Below, in pieces: positions 18,591 to 27,213 of a stretch of DNA of 64,000 nt. The notes under the pieces are model-generated. The model saw only the letters and a list, made by a program, of their open reading frames with translations. It was not told where the DNA came from and searched no databases. Numbering within the stretch: position 1 is the stretch's first letter; every line of letters starts with the position of its first letter. The stretch is from Arenibacter palladensis. GTDB lineage: Bacteria > Bacteroidota > Bacteroidia > Flavobacteriales > Flavobacteriaceae. The position numbers and the translations under genes were made by a program. Location: assembly GCF_900129275.1 (NCBI RefSeq), contig NZ_FQUX01000004.1, forward strand, positions 1 to 64,000, given 5' to 3'.

Positions 18591-19676
18591 ATGGGGCAGT
18601 TCACTGTGGGTTGTAGAAATTGGATAGGAATTTTGTCCGTATTGTGCCTCGGTAGCGTCATGTCCCAAAACCTGGTGGAAAATCCGAGTTTTGAAGCTTT
18701 TTTGGAATGCCCGGATCATTTAGGGAACTTTGGGGAAGACCTTAAATATTGGTCAGTACCCACTCTGGGAACTACGGATTATTTTAATTCCTGTAGTCTT
18801 AGCATGGGAGTGCCCGTTAATTTTATGGGAGAGCAAACGGCAAAATTTGGGGAGGGTTATTTGGGTTTTTATATGTATGCCCCAGAAGATTATAGGGAAT
18901 ATATTCAAGGGGAGTTTAAGGAACCATTAAAGAAAGGAATTACTTATACACTGTCTTTTTACATTAGTTTGGCCGAGAATTCGGATCATGTTGTTCGTGA
19001 TTTTGATGTGCTATTGTCATCAAAACCAATAGGGATTAAAATAAAAAAGGGACTCACCAAATGGCAGCTTTCCAAAATTGAAGGGAATAGTTTTACCTAT
19101 ATCGAAATTGTAGGTGACGAATTCATTAATGATGAAAAAGCATGGACCAAGATTTCCACTACCTTTCTTGCCACGGGTGGCGAGCAGTTTATTACTATTG
19201 GTAATTTTAATAACAATGCGTCTACAAGACGACAGAAATTGGTTAAGGAAAAAAATGTGAATGGAGCCTATTATTTCCTGGATATGGTCTATGTTGGGGA
19301 AGGTATACAGGCCTATGCCTTGGATGAGACCCATATTTTTGAGAATGTACATTTTAATTTCGATGAATTTAAATTAGCGGAAAATGGTGCACTTGAAATA
19401 AAGCGGGTCTACAATTATTTACAATCAGATAGTACTTTGAACATTGTCATCAACGGATATACGGACAACTTGGGGACCCCTTCCTACAATAAGGAGCTTT
19501 CTGTTAAACGTGCAAAGGCAGTGGCTAATAGATTGGTACAATTGGGTTTGGCCTCGCAAAGAATTACCTACAATGGTTTTGGAGCAACACAACCCCTAGG
19601 AAATAATGAGGAGGAAGAGGGTAGGGCACGGAATAGAAGGGTAGAGTTTATAATTTCGAAAACCCTTGAAAAGTAA
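18591..19676 (+). CDS. OmpA-family protein with N-terminal jelly-roll-like domain
   Basis: Read from the ATG at 18591, the product is 361 residues. A signal peptide (IGILSVLCLGSVMSQ) is followed by a domain starting NLVENPSFEAFLECP, which resembles carbohydrate-binding jelly rolls. The C-terminal OmpA domain (about 250-361) has NVHFNFDEFKL, INGYTDNLG, LSVKRAKAVANRL and RNRRVEF, the elements that bind peptidoglycan diaminopimelate. It should sit at the outer membrane and attach to the cell wall. An upstream TTG at 18558 is less likely as the start. The N-terminal domain has no named ligand. Confidence 0.85.
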   Translation: MGQFTVGCRNWIGILSVLCLGSVMSQNLVENPSFEAFLECPDHLGNFGEDLKYWSVPTLGTTDYFNSCSLSMGVPVNFMGEQTAKFGEGYLGFYMYAPEDYREYIQGEFKEPLKKGITYTLSFYISLAENSDHVVRDFDVLLSSKPIGIKIKKGLTKWQLSKIEGNSFTYIEIVGDEFINDEKAWTKISTTFLATGGEQFITIGNFNNNASTRRQKLVKEKNVNGAYYFLDMVYVGEGIQAYALDETHIFENVHFNFDEFKLAENGALEIKRVYNYLQSDSTLNIVINGYTDNLGTPSYNKELSVKRAKAVANRLVQLGLASQRITYNGFGATQPLGNNEEEEGRARNRRVEFIISKTLEK

Positions 19677-19737
19677 GCTTTTAAAGGGCTGAGCGATTTT
19701 TTTTTAAATACATGTTAAAATTGTTGGCTATAAATGA

Positions 19738-19767
19738 TTGTGGTTCAAACTTTTGGAACTATATTTG
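19738..19767 (+). promoter_or_regulatory. Bacteroidota-type promoter of the cold-shock gene
   Basis: TTG at 19738-19740 is followed by exactly 19 bases and then TATATTTG at 19760-19767. This matches the Bacteroidota sigma-A consensus (TTTG-N19-TAnnTTTG). The start codon is 34 bases further on, behind an AT-rich leader. Confidence 0.75.
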
Positions 19768-19800
19768 ATTCACAATAAGTAATTAATTTAAATTTTAGTA

Positions 19801-19992
19801 ATGAGTAGAGGAACAGTAAAATTTTTCAACGATGCCAAAGGATTTGGGTTCATCACAGAAGAAGGTTCTAACAAAGAACATTTTGTACACATCTCTGGTT
19901 TAATCGACGAAATTCGCGAAGGCGATGAAGTTGAATTTGAACTAAAAGAAGGAAAAAAAGGATTAAACGCAGTAAACGTTAAAGTTATTTAA
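19801..19992 (+). CDS. Cold-shock-domain protein (CspA family)
   Basis: The 63-residue protein is a single cold-shock domain: MSRGTVKFFNDAKGFGFI with RNP1 KGFGFI and an RNP2-like HFVHIS. It binds single-stranded RNA and DNA and melts structures in mRNA. It is a stand-alone gene with a clear promoter and terminator. Cold induction itself cannot be read from sequence. CspA-type genes often have long leaders, but the leader here is short. Confidence 0.93.
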   Translation: MSRGTVKFFNDAKGFGFITEEGSNKEHFVHISGLIDEIREGDEVEFELKEGKKGLNAVNVKVI

Positions 19993-20021
19993 TATATACT
20001 TATTTTAATTTCCTAAGATCT

Positions 20022-20051
20022 AAAGCCTATCGTTTGATAGGCTTTTTTTTG
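20022..20051 (+). terminator. Terminator of the cold-shock gene
   Basis: AAGCCTATC (20023-20031) pairs with GATAGGCTT (20036-20044) over a GTTT loop, followed by eight T. Confidence 0.9.
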
Positions 20052-21109
20052 TTCGTGAGACCCGTATTCCAAAAGCCGCATACGCATTGGAATACGTTAG
20101 TCGAACGAACCCCGCCTTTTGGAGGGTTTTCGGTTTAATACCCAGATCTTCGGGCACGTCCCTTATAGGAGTCCAGTATTTGGGATCAATCCCAAAAGTT
20201 GTGCGTGAATTGGATAAAGATAGGATAGACTATCCCAGAGTTCGTGTTCTGTTCATTTTTTGCATCGCCCAAAAAACGAACCAAAAAACGCTAGGCTGAT
20301 TTTTCTTTTCTTGAAATCTACGGACTTTGCACGGCCGCAGCGTCCAGGCCGCTTTCACTAAGGTGAAATGCTCTATGGACGCCTACCTGCACCCGGTGTT
20401 AAAACCCCTTGATTTACTACTAAAACAAAAATAGGCCGTTCCTTTGTTCCGTCAACCTATATAGTGTCAATAAATCATTGACCATTTTTGAATACCGTTG
20501 AATATTGTCCTTGAAGTCCGTAGTTAGGTCGGTCTTCTTCCGTGGTGGAGATGACATGGCCGTAAAGAATTATTGAAGCCTTGGAAATAATTTAGGCCAT
20601 GGCATCGGTCCCAAAAATCCAACGATTTTAGGGGCCACATAGTGAAGAAAGGTCTTTTCTCCTGCCCGATGGCAAGGCGGGTTTGTTTCGTTTTATTCAT
20701 TGCCATTCTATTTTTTTATAAGGTATTCATGAACCTCCTGCGTCGGTTTCATTGGACAGTAAAGAAAATGAAAGAATGATTTTAATAAAATTTTCATTCG
20801 ATTATGCCCAATAAATAGAGATAAAAACAAACAAAAAACACACAACAAATCATCTCAATCCCAAATTTTTCAGAAACACAACAATTAAGCATGGTCCAGT
20901 ATTTGGTTTAGGTTTTAATGCTATTTACTAAATGACGAAGTTGGAAATTATTGCTCCTCAAAGTGTTGTGGCTTTATATTTTTAGACTTTAGCTGGACTA
21001 AGTTTATATTCTTTATATTGGTTTATGGAAATATGTATTGGTATTAGGGAAAGTTATCCCGATATCAATATTGTTGGTTTTCTTCCTTAACTTAAATTCT
21101 ACTGTTTTT
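20052..21109. other. Non-coding region with several inverted repeats
   Basis: This is the longest stretch without a supported gene. The part 20060-20700 has higher GC than its surroundings and several hairpins: CGTATTCC/GGAATACG (20063-20096), an 8-bp perfect stem with two-base loop (20179-20196), GGATAG/CTATCC (20223-20235), and a nested pair in which GCGTCCA (20340-20346) matches TGGACGC (20376-20382) around TTTCAC-TAAG-GTGAAA (20353-20368). Reading frames here are short and unlike proteins. It could be an interspersed repeat, a structured RNA or a decayed element. The part 20700-21109 is plain AT-rich sequence leading to the next gene. Confidence 0.5.
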
Positions 21110-21826
21110 ATGTTTGAATATTTGGAAAAAATAAAATTACTGATCAATAAAATGTCCACGGATCAGCAGGATCAATTGGTCAGTGCCGCTAAAATTGTGG
21201 CAGACGTAATTAAGAATGATGGCATAATTCACACCATAGGTACTGGTCATTCTCAAATGATAGGGATGGAAATGTTTGGCAGGGCGTCCAATTTGGCCAA
21301 CGTAAATGCCATTATGGACGATATGGTGCTTATGGCCAGTGGGGCAAGAAGATCGGCTGAAATGGAACAAATTAGCGGACTTGCCGAAATACTTTGGAAT
21401 AAGTATCAATTTAATCAGGGGGATGTGTTGATTGTTGTTTCAAATTCGGGAAGAAATGCCTTGCCTCTAGAGATGGCTATGAAGGCCAAGCAGGAGGGAT
21501 TAACTACCATTGCGATCACCTCCTTGGAACAGTCCAAAAGGTATCCTTCCAGACATCAGAGCGGAAAGAAACTGTATCAGATTGCGGATTTGGTCATTGA
21601 TAATTGTGTTCCCTCGGGGGATGGGGTTATCTCCATTAATGAACTGCTCATTGGTCCTGCTTCCTCGGTATTGGGCATGATCATTGTCAACATAATCTCG
21701 ACCGAAGCCATCAAAATAAATTTGGACAGAGGTGTGGATGTCTCTGTTTTTCAAAGTCAGAACATAGATGAGGCCGATAATGAAGCACTCTATCAAAAAT
21801 ATGAATCTCGGGTAAAACACCTTTAG
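21110..21826 (+). CDS. SIS-domain sugar-phosphate-binding protein
   Basis: Read from the ATG at 21110 the product is 238 residues. It has the SIS fold with HTIGTGHSQMIG (about 40-51), a phosphosugar-binding serine loop VVSNSGRNALPLEMA (about 109-123) and VIDNCVPSGDG later. It resembles the UPF0309 group of sugar isomerase-like proteins. SIS domains bind phosphorylated sugars as isomerases or as sensors; no helix-turn-helix is present. A longer TTG-started frame (21038) adds a hydrophobic stretch that the family lacks. The gene converges on the transporter/aldolase operon with 16 bases between stops, which ties it loosely to the PUL. The substrate is unknown. Confidence 0.75.
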   Translation: MFEYLEKIKLLINKMSTDQQDQLVSAAKIVADVIKNDGIIHTIGTGHSQMIGMEMFGRASNLANVNAIMDDMVLMASGARRSAEMEQISGLAEILWNKYQFNQGDVLIVVSNSGRNALPLEMAMKAKQEGLTTIAITSLEQSKRYPSRHQSGKKLYQIADLVIDNCVPSGDGVISINELLIGPASSVLGMIIVNIISTEAIKINLDRGVDVSVFQSQNIDEADNEALYQKYESRVKHL

Positions 21827-21842
21827 CATTCAATTGGGATTT

Positions 21843-23117
21843 CTAAAAGAAGTCCAAAAGGGCTACAATTCCATTGTAGGAGATTATAATAGAAAAAAGA
21901 AAAGCAGCATATAATCCTACATTTAGGAAGATATTGGCTTTGTGTTGGCCCATCAGCTTTTTGTTATTGATCAGTAAAATAATCCCTAGTATTACCAAGG
22001 GCAGTACAAATACATTAAATACTTGGGATAAAATCTGCATTTCTATAGGATTGGCTCCAAAAACAGGGACAATTAGGGCAAAAAGACATGCAACGGCCGT
22101 AATTATCTTAAATTGTTTGGAAGTGGTGTCCAATTCCCCGGATTGGTAATCGGCCAATAGGATGGGGGCAATCAATAGGCAGGGAAATATAGAGGACAGA
22201 CCGGCACTTAAGGTTCCGAAGAAGAATAGGGTCAATGCGAATTTTCCCGCGACCGGTTCCAGGGTATTTACCATATCCAATACTTTAGTGACCGGTTGAC
22301 CTTGATGAAACAGGGCGCCACTGGCTACGGCCATAACCGATGCACTAATGACAAAGACCAGACAGGCGGCTATTATGGAATCCTTTTTTTGTTGCTTAAG
22401 GTTGTTGATATTCCATCCTTTACCCTTGACAAATAATGGGCGGGATAAAAAAGTAGCAGCGGCCATGGTGGTACCCACGAAGGCGGCCACCATCATTTTA
22501 CCACCTTCCACCTTGGGGATGGACGGTATTAAGCCTTTAGCCACCTCAATAGGCAAGGGGTAGACCATAAAAAGTGATATAAAAAAGGAAAGCCCCATAA
22601 TGGTAACGAAAATCACCAATATCTTTTCAAAGAAGGCATATTTTCCTACCATGAGGAATCCATACATAACTATAATGACCACAATAGCAATTATTAAAAC
22701 TGCTTCATATTGATAGCCTTGTAAATTGGGAAAATAGATAAGGAAAATCTCGAAGATAATATTGGCGGAAATTCCTAAGATACCCATAAGTGAATTCCAT
22801 TGACCAAAGGAAATGCCAACGATTATCATAATGGCAATAAGCTTGCCCCATTTCAGATGGTTTTTAAAGGCAAATAGGGCAGTTTCCCCTGTGACCAGAG
22901 CGTAATTGCCATAGGAAAACATTAAGATTCCGGAGAATATACAGCTCAGCAACAAAACCCATAGCAATTGCATGCCGTATGTGCTTCCCGCAACGATCAT
23001 GGAGGTTACACTTCCTGTACCAATGGTATAGCCAATGGCAAAAATACCTGGGCCGAAGGCTAGTATAAGGGCCAATATTTTTTTTAGAAATGAATTCTTT
23101 TTGATCGCGTTTTCCAT
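21843..23117 (-). CDS. NRAMP-fold transporter lacking the metal-binding residues
   Basis: The 424-residue membrane protein has about eleven hydrophobic segments and the NRAMP start GPGIFAIGY. The TM1 site that normally reads DPGN is GTGS here (aspartate position G33, asparagine position S36). The TM6 site that normally reads MPH is AAA (219-221, within GTTMAAAT). All four checked ligand positions are therefore changed. The fold call is firm, but transport of Mn2+ or Fe2+ is unlikely. Four bases separate it from the upstream KDPG-aldolase gene, so co-expression is near certain. An organic acid or sugar-acid substrate is a reasonable guess. The ATG at 23115-23117 is chosen over TTG at 23120. 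Confidence 0.8.
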   Translation of the reverse strand: MENAIKKNSFLKKILALILAFGPGIFAIGYTIGTGSVTSMIVAGSTYGMQLLWVLLLSCIFSGILMFSYGNYALVTGETALFAFKNHLKWGKLIAIMIIVGISFGQWNSLMGILGISANIIFEIFLIYFPNLQGYQYEAVLIIAIVVIIVMYGFLMVGKYAFFEKILVIFVTIMGLSFFISLFMVYPLPIEVAKGLIPSIPKVEGGKMMVAAFVGTTMAAATFLSRPLFVKGKGWNINNLKQQKKDSIIAACLVFVISASVMAVASGALFHQGQPVTKVLDMVNTLEPVAGKFALTLFFFGTLSAGLSSIFPCLLIAPILLADYQSGELDTTSKQFKIITAVACLFALIVPVFGANPIEMQILSQVFNVFVLPLVILGIILLINNKKLMGQHKANIFLNVGLYAAFLFSIIISYNGIVALLDFF

Positions 23118-23121
23118 CAAT

Positions 23122-23790
23122 TTAGTTTCTTAGCTTTATAATAGACCCCAAAGTTTCGCGAACAGTGTTTTCAAGTCCAACGAAATCCTCGTTGTTCAAT
23201 ATTTCTTTACTAATAAGTTGGGAACCTAGTCCTACGCAGGTTACACCGGCATCAAACCATGCCTTTAGGTTGGCAACTTCAGTAGTGACCCCTCCTGTAG
23301 GCATAATGCTTGTCCATGGTTGTGGGCCTTTAATGGCCTTCACAAATGAAGGGCCATAGGTAGAACCTGGAAACAATTTTACGATTTCGCAACCCAATTC
23401 CTCGGCATTGTTAATTTCGGTAAGGGAACCGCAGCCTGGAGACCAAAGAACTTTTCTCCTATTGCAAGCGATGGCAATATCTTCCCTGAGCGATGGTGTT
23501 ACTATAAAGTTGGCTCCTATCTGCATATATAGAGATGCTGCGGCTGCGTCTGTAATGGAGCCTACCCCGAGGACCATACCAGGAAGTTCCTTTATGGCGA
23601 ATTTGTTAAGGGCAGAAAATACTTCGAAGGCGAAGTCGCCCCTAGCCGTAAATTCCATCAATCTTGCACCGCCGTCGTAGCAGGCCTGTAAAACCTTCTT
23701 ACCCAATGCTATGTCTGAATGGTAGAATAAAGGTACCATCCCGGTCTCCTTCATTATAGTAGCTACTTCTATTCGTGTATATTGTGCCAT
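23122..23790 (-). CDS. kdgA: KDPG/KHG aldolase-like protein
   Basis: This 222-residue class I aldolase resembles 2-dehydro-3-deoxyphosphogluconate aldolases, which split KDPG into pyruvate and glyceraldehyde-3-phosphate. Visible elements are the active glutamate in MEFTAR (E46), GSITDAAAA, SPGCGSLTE and the Schiff-base lysine in VKLFPG (K138), with PTGGV near the end. In the alginate path it is the last step, after DEH is reduced to KDG and phosphorylated. The gene is the first of a two-gene unit with the NRAMP-like carrier. A terminator lies between it and the SDR gene upstream, so it probably has its own promoter; I found no standard one and no copy of the shared operator. Confidence 0.85.
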   Translation of the reverse strand: MAQYTRIEVATIMKETGMVPLFYHSDIALGKKVLQACYDGGARLMEFTARGDFAFEVFSALNKFAIKELPGMVLGVGSITDAAAASLYMQIGANFIVTPSLREDIAIACNRRKVLWSPGCGSLTEINNAEELGCEIVKLFPGSTYGPSFVKAIKGPQPWTSIMPTGGVTTEVANLKAWFDAGVTCVGLGSQLISKEILNNEDFVGLENTVRETLGSIIKLRN

Positions 23791-23914
23791 ATAATTTTAT
23801 CAGTTTTGGTAATCTTCCAAGTATTGTATTGGACTGTTGGCTTTGATCAAAAGTTTATAGGTATTTACACTGCCGTTGCCTATGACAATGTCAGAGTAAG
23901 TAGTTGGTAAATAC

Positions 23915-23963
23915 AAATAAATCCGGGAAGAGCCTATCGGCCTATGGGTTCCCGGATTTATTT
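23915..23963 (-). terminator. Terminator after the MFS-SDR unit
   Basis: Two 15-base arms (23915-23929 and 23949-23963) pair perfectly around a 19-base loop. The stem lies 28 bases past the stop of the SDR gene in its reading direction and divides the uronate genes into two transcription units. Confidence 0.8.
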
Positions 23964-23991
23964 ACTTTTTTACTTATTTTTTTCTATTTTC

Positions 23992-24756
23992 TTAAATTCC
24001 TAAACCTTGTCCACCACCTATTTGGATAGTTTCGGCCGTAAGGAAAGCAGCATCCTTACCAGCTAAAAACGAAATTACAGAGGCTACTTCTTCAGGTTGT
24101 CCCAATCTTCCTAACAAAATATTGTTTTTCCAGGAAGCGAATACTTCTGGTTTGGTAGATTTAATTTCAGTATGGAAAGGGGTATCAATGGTACCCGGGG
24201 ATACTGCATTTACCCTAATCCCATATTCGGCAAGATCTTTGGCCAAAGCCCTGGTTATGGCATGGACACCCGCTTTGGATGTTCCATAAATTCCTGCTCC
24301 AGGTCCTCCGGCATTCCAACCTGCAATGGAAGTGTAGTTAATGATGGTAGGAAGATCTCCTTTTTTTAGATACGGTATGGCAGCCCTTGATGCGAAAAAC
24401 ACTGAATCCAGGTTTAATGCCATTACAAATCTGTAAAACTCAGTGGTCATTTCTTCAAACCTGGATCTTCCTCCAAGGCCACCGGCATTGTTGACAAGGA
24501 CATCAATCTTTCCGTATTTCTTGCCAATTTTATTAATGTTTGCCGTTACCTCGTCTTCTTTGGTAACATCAAATCCGTAATATTCAGCCGTAATACCTTC
24601 CGCAGTAAGCTCTTTTATTCTTTTAGCTCCCCCTTCATCATCTATTCCGTTCAATACTACCGTATATCCGTCTTTACCCAGTCTTTTTGCTACCTCAAAC
24701 CCGATGCCTCCTGTAGCTCCTGTGATTACTGCAATTTTTCCATTTGAATTACTCAT
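23992..24756 (-). CDS. SDR oxidoreductase, possible DEH reductase
   Basis: The 254-residue classical SDR has TGATGGIG (12-19), NNAGG (about 90), the catalytic TSIAG serine and YGTSK (Y/K pair), and ends VSFLAG...IQIGGGQGLGI. In flavobacterial alginate loci SDRs reduce 4-deoxy-L-erythro-5-hexoseulose uronate (DEH) to 2-keto-3-deoxygluconate. This gene follows the hexuronate-type MFS gene by 30 bases, and the pair is likely an operon. It is one of two SDRs in the locus (the other at 32429-33181). Which of them is the DEH reductase, and what the other does, cannot be decided from sequence. Confidence 0.8.
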   Translation of the reverse strand: MSNSNGKIAVITGATGGIGFEVAKRLGKDGYTVVLNGIDDEGGAKRIKELTAEGITAEYYGFDVTKEDEVTANINKIGKKYGKIDVLVNNAGGLGGRSRFEEMTTEFYRFVMALNLDSVFFASRAAIPYLKKGDLPTIINYTSIAGWNAGGPGAGIYGTSKAGVHAITRALAKDLAEYGIRVNAVSPGTIDTPFHTEIKSTKPEVFASWKNNILLGRLGQPEEVASVISFLAGKDAAFLTAETIQIGGGQGLGI

Positions 24757-24786
24757 ATTCCAATTTTTATATTATTAAATTTTAAA

Positions 24787-26070
24787 TTATTCTACTGACT
24801 TTATATTTTTCGCGAAATAATAAATAGATCCTACTCCTAGTGGAACAAAAATGGCTATGGCCACAAAAATCGGCGTATAGGAAACTTTTGCAATTACCGG
24901 AACCAAAAAGTTCATGATAATTACGGAAAATACGCCTACCATACCACCCAGACCAGCCAATGAACCTACGGATTTACCACTAAAGAAGTCGCTTGGTAGG
25001 GTTTGGATGTTTCCAATGGCAAACTGAAAACCGAATAGTACAATAAATACGATTGCAACAAATTTTTCTGGTGTATCAGCAAGCAATATAGTGGCAATAA
25101 GGCCCAATACCATAATAATTCCTCCAATGAAAATGGTAGTTTTCCTACCCTTATTTATGGAATTTGTTTTAGCAATGATAACACCTGAAACGTATCCTCC
25201 TGCAATACTTCCGATAGCCGCACCTACGTAAGGAACCCAGGCAAACATTCCCACTTCTTTTACATTAAAGCCATACACGTCAAATAAATAAATGGGCATC
25301 CAGCCTACAAATAGCCACCAGATGGGTTCTAGAAAAAACCTACTTGCCACAATGGCCCAAGATTCCTTATAGGATAGTATTTCTTTAAGGCTTAACCCCT
25401 TTTGCTCCTCAGTGGCATTTTGATCGGCTATACTCTGTCCTTCAGAAATATACTTTCGTTCCTCTTCCGTTATCCATGGATGCTTTTTTGGTCCCGCTTT
25501 ATTGATCATCAGCCAAGGAATAATCCATATTAGTCCTATGGCACCCACTATTATAAATGTCACTTCCCAGCCATAGGCCACAAAAAGAAGGGCTATTAGT
25601 GGCGGTGCTATAACAGAGCCAATGGAGGCGCCGGCATTAAACAACCCTTGGGCAATGGCCCGTTCTTTTATTGGAAACCATTCCGCATTACTTTTAACGG
25701 CACCTGGCCAGTTTCCTGCTTCTGATAAACCTAAGGTAGTTCTGAAAAATGCCAAAGATAAAAAGCCCCTTACGGTGGAGTGCAATAAGGTGGACAAACT
25801 CCAAATTCCTATGCTTATTACGTATCCAATCCTTGTACCAACTTTATCGAAGAGTTTGCCCGAGAATAATTGACCCAAGGCATAAGCCACCATAAATATG
25901 TTTAGTATGTAACTATAGTGATCTTTGGTTAGGCCCAAAGAATGCGATATGGAGCCTTCAACATTCTCATTACCCCACATAATGGACAAAGCACTTCTGT
26001 CTATATAATTAATAACAGTTGCTAAAAAGATAAGACCGATAATGAACCAACGTAATCCTTTAATTTTCAT
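24787..26070 (-). CDS. MFS transporter, hexuronate (ExuT-like) family
   Basis: The 427-residue inner-membrane carrier has twelve predicted helices and a central loop. Features of the anion:cation symporter group are the N-terminal WFIIGLIFLATVINYIDRSALS and GKLFDKVGTRIGY between helices 2 and 3, with SEAGNWPGAVK after helix 4. Members of this group import hexuronates such as galacturonate and glucuronate. In alginate loci the MFS carrier is thought to bring in DEH or related monouronates. It heads the MFS-SDR unit. No copy of the shared operator was found in the 242 bases upstream. Confidence 0.88.
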   Translation of the reverse strand: MKIKGLRWFIIGLIFLATVINYIDRSALSIMWGNENVEGSISHSLGLTKDHYSYILNIFMVAYALGQLFSGKLFDKVGTRIGYVISIGIWSLSTLLHSTVRGFLSLAFFRTTLGLSEAGNWPGAVKSNAEWFPIKERAIAQGLFNAGASIGSVIAPPLIALLFVAYGWEVTFIIVGAIGLIWIIPWLMINKAGPKKHPWITEEERKYISEGQSIADQNATEEQKGLSLKEILSYKESWAIVASRFFLEPIWWLFVGWMPIYLFDVYGFNVKEVGMFAWVPYVGAAIGSIAGGYVSGVIIAKTNSINKGRKTTIFIGGIIMVLGLIATILLADTPEKFVAIVFIVLFGFQFAIGNIQTLPSDFFSGKSVGSLAGLGGMVGVFSVIIMNFLVPVIAKVSYTPIFVAIAIFVPLGVGSIYYFAKNIKSVE

Positions 26071-26312
26071 AGTATTTTGCTTTGCTTTGGTTTGTATTGT
26101 TGTTGCTAAGTCATTTATAGGTTATAGAAAGTAAGCGGACGAAATATCCGTGCTATTATAATACTGGAATTATAGCTGAAAAATTTGGGAGTATTTAAAT
26201 TGTAATTTTAAATATCACACTATTCCATGGTATTGATCCTAGTATTATTTCCCTTCAGATTATTTTTTACAAGGCGATAAAAGTGTGCGATTTTATCCCT
26301 TGGTAATTTTTC

Positions 26313-27020
26313 TTAATCTTTAATGTTATAACAGTATTGATATAGCATTTTGAAATGTACCTTCATTTTTTCCTTTGCCAATTGGGGGTCCTGTTTCTTT
26401 ATCGCTTCATAAATATCCCTGTGCTCTTGAATTCCTATAAATGCTATATTCTTGTCGCAAACGTGATATTTGGTAAAGTTGGTAATGATCTCCGGTGTTA
26501 TGGTCAGCATGAATGTATTAATGGTACTATTCCCACTTGCCTTGGCTATTGCCAAATGGAACAAGAGATCTTCCTGCACCGCATCTTCCCCGTTCATTAC
26601 TTTTGTAGCATAAGCCTCCAAAGCCTCCTCTATTTCTTTCAATTCTTCCTTGGATCTTCTCAAGGCCGCCAATCTAACGGTTTTTAGCTCCAAAAGTATC
26701 CTTGTCTCCACCAAGGATTTGAAATCTGGTTTTTCCAATCTAAGAATATCAGTGATCATTCCATTCAATGCCACGGAGCCAATATCGGCAACAAAAGTAC
26801 CGCTCTGCGGCTTTGACTTTAACAGGCCATAGAACTCCAAGGTCTGTATGGCTTCCCTTACACTGCTTCTGCTCACTCCAAAATTTTCGGAAAGCTTTCT
26901 TTCCGACGGTAATTTGTCCCCTGGTTCCAGGTTCTTGTAATTTATATAATCCCTGATCTTGGATATAATTTCTTTCTGAATTGCGTCGTTTTCGTTTTTC
27001 GGGAGAATTTCTATTTTCAT
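26313..27020 (-). CDS. GntR-family regulator, FadR/UxuR subgroup
   Basis: From the ATG at 27018-27020 the product is 235 residues (MKIEILPKNEND). It has an N-terminal winged helix (LEPGDKLPSERKLSENFGVSRSSVREAIQ in overlapping parts, ending GLLKSKPQSGTFV) and an all-helical FCD ligand domain with the metal/ligand pattern D-x3-H (EDLLFHLAIAKASGN) and two late histidines (EHRDIY, HFKMLY). A longer frame from 27086 is rejected because it would place the operator and -7 element inside the coding region. E. coli UxuR/ExuR, of the same subgroup, bind TTGGTATACCAA-like sites. The boxes here are nearly the same, so this is the likely repressor of the PUL and of its own gene. Confidence 0.88.
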   Translation of the reverse strand: MKIEILPKNENDAIQKEIISKIRDYINYKNLEPGDKLPSERKLSENFGVSRSSVREAIQTLEFYGLLKSKPQSGTFVADIGSVALNGMITDILRLEKPDFKSLVETRILLELKTVRLAALRRSKEELKEIEEALEAYATKVMNGEDAVQEDLLFHLAIAKASGNSTINTFMLTITPEIITNFTKYHVCDKNIAFIGIQEHRDIYEAIKKQDPQLAKEKMKVHFKMLYQYCYNIKD

Positions 27021-27043
27021 GCTAATCTTGTTATTTCTTAAAT

Positions 27044-27072
27044 TGGTTAACCAGATTGGTTTGTCAAATTTA
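27044..27072 (-). promoter_or_regulatory. Operator pair and -7 element before gntR
   Basis: TGGTTAACCA (27044-27053) and the imperfect TGGTTTGTCA (27057-27066) are spaced 13 bases start to start. CAAATTTA (27065-27072), read on the minus strand as TAAATTTG, is a -7 element and shares its first CA with the second box. No TTG at the standard distance was seen. The layout predicts autorepression. Confidence 0.75.
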
Positions 27073-27143
27073 GGCATAAAACGCAATTGAGAAAAATATA
27101 ACTCACTTATAATTCCTGCCTTCTTGCATTAAAGTTGCTTTTT

Positions 27144-27182
27144 GAAAAAAATTTACTGGCCTGACATCAAGCCAGTAAATTT
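27144..27182 (-). terminator. Terminator of the susCD unit
   Basis: ATTTACTGGC (27151-27160) pairs with GCCAGTAAAT (27171-27180). On the minus strand it is followed by a T run (plus-strand A run 27145-27151). It sits after the gene remnant and most likely ended the original, longer susCD operon. Confidence 0.8.
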
Positions 27183-27213
27183 CAAAAACAAAACTAACTA
27201 AACTACTAGTCCT

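Noticed and set aside
20087-20299. 70-codon plus-strand frame in the hairpin-rich block
   Set aside because: It crosses several inverted repeats, has no start context and does not resemble any protein family.
20524-20706. 60-codon minus-strand frame after the hairpin-rich block
   Set aside because: Composition is unlike the neighbouring genes and no family match comes to mind. It may be a remnant but cannot be supported.
26313-27086. Longer GntR frame starting at 27086
   Set aside because: It would put the operator pair and the -7 element inside the coding sequence. The shorter start at 27020 gives the usual N-terminus for this family.
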